A DNA stretch of 64,000 nucleotides from Candidatus Ozemibacter sibiricus (GTDB lineage Bacteria; Muiribacteriota; Ozemobacteria; Ozemobacterales; Ozemobacteraceae), in the NCBI GenBank assembly GCA_003327425.1, contig QOQW01000014.1:92916-156915 (forward strand), in the 5' to 3' direction. Under the pieces are notes generated by a model. That model did no database searches. It saw only the letters and a list, made by a program, of their open reading frames with translations, and had not been told where the DNA came from. This document shows, one piece after another, positions 61,222 through 64,000 of this stretch. Both the position numbers and the translations under genes were made by a program. The stretch's first letter is position 1. Every line of letters starts with the position of its first letter.

Positions 61222-63531
61222 ATGGCATCGCCTTCTCCCCTGGCCGGGAACGCCCCGCCCGACCCGCCGGCGGCCGGCGAGTCGCTCCTGCTCGCCATCG
61301 GCGGCATGAGCTGCGCCAACTGCGCCCGGGGCATCGAAAAGGGGTTGGCCACGGTGCCTGGCATCCACTGGGCCCGGGTCTATCTCGCCGAAGAGACCGC
61401 CGAGATCGTCTACGACCCGGCGGTGCTCGATCCCGCCACGATCAGCGCCCGGATCGCCGCCCTCGGCTACGAGCCGCGACCGCTGGCGACGCCGCCCGAG
61501 GAAGAGATCGACGGCCGCACGGTGGCGTTCACCGCGGTCCTGGCCATCCCGGTGGCCGTTCTGGCCATGGCGATGGCCGACAGCCCCGCCAACCGGCTCC
61601 TCCAGATGGTCCTGTCGGGGGCGGTGCTGGCCACCACCGGCCGCCGCTTCTTCACGGGCGCCTACCGGGCGCTGGCCGCCCGCTTCGCCACCATGGACGT
61701 GCTGGTGGCCCTGGGCATCGGGGCGGCCTGGAGCTACTCGGCGCTCGTCCTGCTGGTGCCGTCGCTTGGCCACGATGGCATGATCCACTTCGAGACGGCG
61801 GCCATTCTCGTGCTGTTCATCCTGTTCGGCAAGATGCTGGAAGCCCGGGCCCGCCACCGCGCCGCCGAAGCGCTGCGCTCCCTGACCCGCCGGCAGCAGG
61901 TGCCGGCCCGGCGCCTGGCGCCCGATGGCCAGGAAACCGCCGTCGCTCTCGAGGCGCTGCGCCCGGGCGATCGGGTGCGCGTCCTGCCGGGGGAATGCTT
62001 CCCGGCCGATGGCGAGATCGAGCGGGGCGAGACGGCGGCCGATGAAAGCCTGCTCACCGGCGAGTCGATGCCGGTGCCCAAATCCCCCGGCGCCACGGTG
62101 GTGTCGGGCAGCGTCAACCTGACCGGCGAGGTGGTGGTGCGCGTCGTGCGCAGCGGCCGCGATGCCACCCTGCCGACCCTGATCCGGGCCATGCGCCGGG
62201 CCCAGGCCGACAAGCCGGCCATCCAGCGGTTCGCCGACCGCGCCGCCGACGTCTTCGTTCCGGTGGTGGTGCTGCTGGCCGCGCTGACCCTGCTCGGCTG
62301 GCTGGCGGTCGGAGCCGGCCTGCACGCCGCCCTGATGCACGCGGTGACCGTGCTGGTGGTCGCCTGCCCCTGCGCCCTCGGCCTGGCCACGCCCACCGCC
62401 GTCGTGGTGGCCAGCGGCCTCGCTCTGCGGCGCGGGCTGCTCGTCAAGAAGCCATCGGCCCTCGAGGCCCTCGCCCACGTCCGGTTCCTGTTGTTCGACA
62501 AGACAGGCACCTTGACGGTCGGGCAGCCGGTCGTCCGGCATGTCGAATGGCTGGGCGAAAACGATGCGGCCGGGCGCGGCGAGCGGCCCGCCGCCCCGCC
62601 GCGGCCGCCCCCCGCCGCCGCGGCCCTGGCCATGATCCGTGGCCTGGCCGCGCGTTCGCTGCACCCGCTGGCTCGCGGGGTGGCCGCCTGGCTGGCCGAG
62701 CAAGGAGTGGCGCCGGTCGAGCCGGCCGCCGTCGAAGAACGCCAGGGCTTCGGTCTGGTGGGGAAGGACGCCGCCGGCGCCCGGTGGCTGCTGGGCAGCG
62801 AGCATCTGCTGGCCGAGCACGGCCTCGCCATTCCGGCCGTCCCGCCCCCCCTGGCCGAACAGGCCATGACCCCCGTGTTCGCGGCCCGCGACACCGGTGT
62901 CGTGGCCGTGTTCGGCCTGCTCGACGCCCCCCGCCCCGAAGCGGCGGCCGTGGTGGCGGCCCTGCGCGCGCGCGGCGTCGAGCCCGTCATGGTGTCTGGC
63001 GATCGACTGCCCGTGGCCCGGGCGGTCGGCGAGGCCCTCGGTATCATCGAGATCCGAGCCGGTCTCAAACCCGAGGAGAAATGGCAGGTGGTGCGGGAGT
63101 TCCGCGCCCGCGGCCCGGTCTGCTTCGTGGGCGACGGGATCAACGACGCGCCCGCGCTGTCGGCGGCCACGGTGGGAGTGGCCGTCGGATCGGGAGCCGA
63201 TGCGGCCAAGGAGGCCACCGATCTGGTGCTGCCCGGCCATGGTCTCGCTCTGCTGCCGTTCGCCATCGATCTGGCGCGGGCCACCCTGGCGCGCATCCGG
63301 CAGAATCTGTTCTGGGCCGTCATCTACAATGCCCTGGCCTTGCCGTTGGCGATGGGAGTGCTGGTGCCATGGTGGGGACCGCGGGCGGCCCTGACGCCCG
63401 AACTGGCCGGACTGCTGATGGCCTTGTCGTCGGTGTCGGTGGTCACCAATTCCCTCCTGCTGGCGCGGGCCTTTCCCGAGCCTCGGCCCGCCCCACCGCC
63501 AGCCGGTCGCTCCGATCGGCCACCTGCCTGA
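61222..63531 (+). CDS. copA: Copper P1B-type ATPase
   Basis: 769 residues. One heavy-metal-associated domain (~1-70) with C31xxC34 (GMSCANCARG); TGES actuator motif (LLTGESMPVP); CPC in a membrane helix (C382, C384); DKTGT with phosphorylated Asp426; and GDGINDAPAL. YN (VIYNALALPL) and MxxSS (MALSSVSV) in the last helices fit Cu(I) specificity. It exports copper from the cytoplasm. The common SEHP motif reads SLHP here. It follows the receiver-HATPase gene by 27 bases. Confidence 0.93.
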   Translation: MASPSPLAGNAPPDPPAAGESLLLAIGGMSCANCARGIEKGLATVPGIHWARVYLAEETAEIVYDPAVLDPATISARIAALGYEPRPLATPPEEEIDGRTVAFTAVLAIPVAVLAMAMADSPANRLLQMVLSGAVLATTGRRFFTGAYRALAARFATMDVLVALGIGAAWSYSALVLLVPSLGHDGMIHFETAAILVLFILFGKMLEARARHRAAEALRSLTRRQQVPARRLAPDGQETAVALEALRPGDRVRVLPGECFPADGEIERGETAADESLLTGESMPVPKSPGATVVSGSVNLTGEVVVRVVRSGRDATLPTLIRAMRRAQADKPAIQRFADRAADVFVPVVVLLAALTLLGWLAVGAGLHAALMHAVTVLVVACPCALGLATPTAVVVASGLALRRGLLVKKPSALEALAHVRFLLFDKTGTLTVGQPVVRHVEWLGENDAAGRGERPAAPPRPPPAAAALAMIRGLAARSLHPLARGVAAWLAEQGVAPVEPAAVEERQGFGLVGKDAAGARWLLGSEHLLAEHGLAIPAVPPPLAEQAMTPVFAARDTGVVAVFGLLDAPRPEAAAVVAALRARGVEPVMVSGDRLPVARAVGEALGIIEIRAGLKPEEKWQVVREFRARGPVCFVGDGINDAPALSAATVGVAVGSGADAAKEATDLVLPGHGLALLPFAIDLARATLARIRQNLFWAVIYNALALPLAMGVLVPWWGPRAALTPELAGLLMALSSVSVVTNSLLLARAFPEPRPAPPPAGRSDRPPA

Positions 63532-63577
63532 CGGTTATTTCTTCCCCCTTCACCTGGCATTATGTAGAGGAGGACAT

Positions 63578-63943
63578 ATGGAAGTGATTGCTTTTTTTCC
63601 ATGGCTTCGAACTTCCCAAAGTTACGAATTTGGAGAGTATGTTCTTCAACCCAAACCAAAAGGCAATCAAGCGTATGATTTGGCTTTATCGCAATTTAAA
63701 GTGCGTCACTATAAAAAGGACAAGCCATTAGTTCCAGTTATCTATTCAACGGTTTTGACAAAAAAATCAGGTATCCTTTCAGATGGGGATATTGAAGAAA
63801 TATTTGAAATTTCTCGTATGATCGCATTTTCCGCCATGGCTAAGAGAGAGTTTTTTTCCCATTCTAATTACTTCAACGCACTTTCCCGAGTTATGTCGTA
63901 CACAAGATTGAATTTTCTGCGTACGCTGTTGGTATCCCCATAA
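63578..63943 (+). CDS. AT-rich protein of unknown function, probably acquired
   Basis: 121 residues. AGGAGG sits just before the ATG. MEVIAFFPWLRTSQSYEFGEYVLQPK, the FEISRMIAFSAMAKREFFS stretch and NALSRVMSYTRLNFLR are not recognised. Base composition is far lower in GC than anything else in the window, with AAA/AAT/TTT codons frequent, a mark of horizontal transfer. The gene may continue after a frameshift or belong to a larger element past the window edge. No mobility gene is visible. After the stop (63944-64000) no gene can be seen. Confidence 0.65.
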   Translation: MEVIAFFPWLRTSQSYEFGEYVLQPKPKGNQAYDLALSQFKVRHYKKDKPLVPVIYSTVLTKKSGILSDGDIEEIFEISRMIAFSAMAKREFFSHSNYFNALSRVMSYTRLNFLRTLLVSP

Positions 63944-64000
63944 GGTCCAGAATCCGCTGATGATCTGCGTCGAAGTGGTGAAGCACCCTATGCCATGTCT

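Noticed and set aside
60136..63240. A 1034-codon open frame on the minus strand
   Set aside because: Antisense to the receiver-HATPase and copper ATPase genes; both have full catalytic motifs on the plus strand.

Overview
The window is about 64 kb of uniformly GC-rich, gene-dense bacterial DNA. The last ~430 bases are strikingly AT-rich. The cell is Gram-negative: there is a lipid A kinase gene (lpxK), an outer-membrane barrel protein, two very large lipoproteins with clear lipoboxes, and two kinds of RND transporter. It also has minor-pilin genes and many large sensor proteins with PP2C-type, STAS, anti-sigma-like and cyclase outputs. The gene content resembles a deep-branching environmental lineage (for example Riflebacteria-like or deltaproteobacteria-like). 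That placement is inference only; nothing here identifies a species, and there are no rRNA or tRNA genes that I can see.

Layout. 1-3.4 kb: the end of a SpoIIE-type phosphatase gene, a hicAB toxin-antitoxin pair with a visible promoter/operator, an M23 peptidase-like secreted protein and a STAS protein. 3.7-9.1 kb: a translationally coupled operon of a membrane HEAT-repeat protein and three prepilin-like proteins. 9.6-10.2 kb: a DUF433/DUF5615 toxin-antitoxin-like pair. 10.6-13.5 kb: a large membrane sensor with a PP2C output. 13.7-15.3 kb: a tiny hydrophobic ORF, a frame-disrupted gene and a TetR repressor with a perfect operator. 15.5-20 kb: an RND efflux adaptor and pump. 20.1-25.2 kb: a LUD-domain protein, an MMPL-type transporter, a ferritin-like protein and a class III aminotransferase. 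25.6 kb: a cold-shock protein. 26.3-41.2 kb: two giant lipoproteins flanking an amidohydrolase-like protein and a 2,197-residue double cyclase. 41.4-43.4 kb: a TPR/outer-membrane barrel protein. 43.5-47.9 kb: the rpsF-ssb-rpsR-(DUF2232)-rplI-dnaB cluster. 48.2-54.7 kb: a PAP2 phosphatase facing an lpxK/pyruvyltransferase/glycosyltransferase envelope cluster. 54.8-63.5 kb: a secreted protein, a PAS-PP2C sensor, a GH1 glycosidase, a response-regulator/anti-sigma kinase and a copper ATPase. 63.6 kb: an AT-rich, apparently foreign gene.

The outstanding feature is the double cyclase at 31,051-37,644. It carries two complete membrane-sensor/HAMP/class III cyclase units in one chain. The first cyclase domain keeps both metal-binding aspartates but has lost the transition-state Asn and Arg. 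The second keeps the Asn, Arg, Lys and Thr but has lost both aspartates. The two halves are therefore complementary in the same way as the C1 and C2 domains of animal transmembrane adenylyl cyclases, and should form one active site within one polypeptide. Its input module (TM, ectodomain, TM-TM, ectodomain, TM, HAMP) is the same layout as in the PP2C sensor at 10.6-13.5 kb, so one input design appears three times in the window with different outputs.

Several genes are pieces of a partner-switching network: three PP2C phosphatases, one STAS antagonist and one receiver-HATPase protein. They are scattered rather than in one operon. Two small genes (hicA and the 65-residue ORF at 37,707) have promoter -10 boxes so close to the start codon that their transcripts are probably leaderless.
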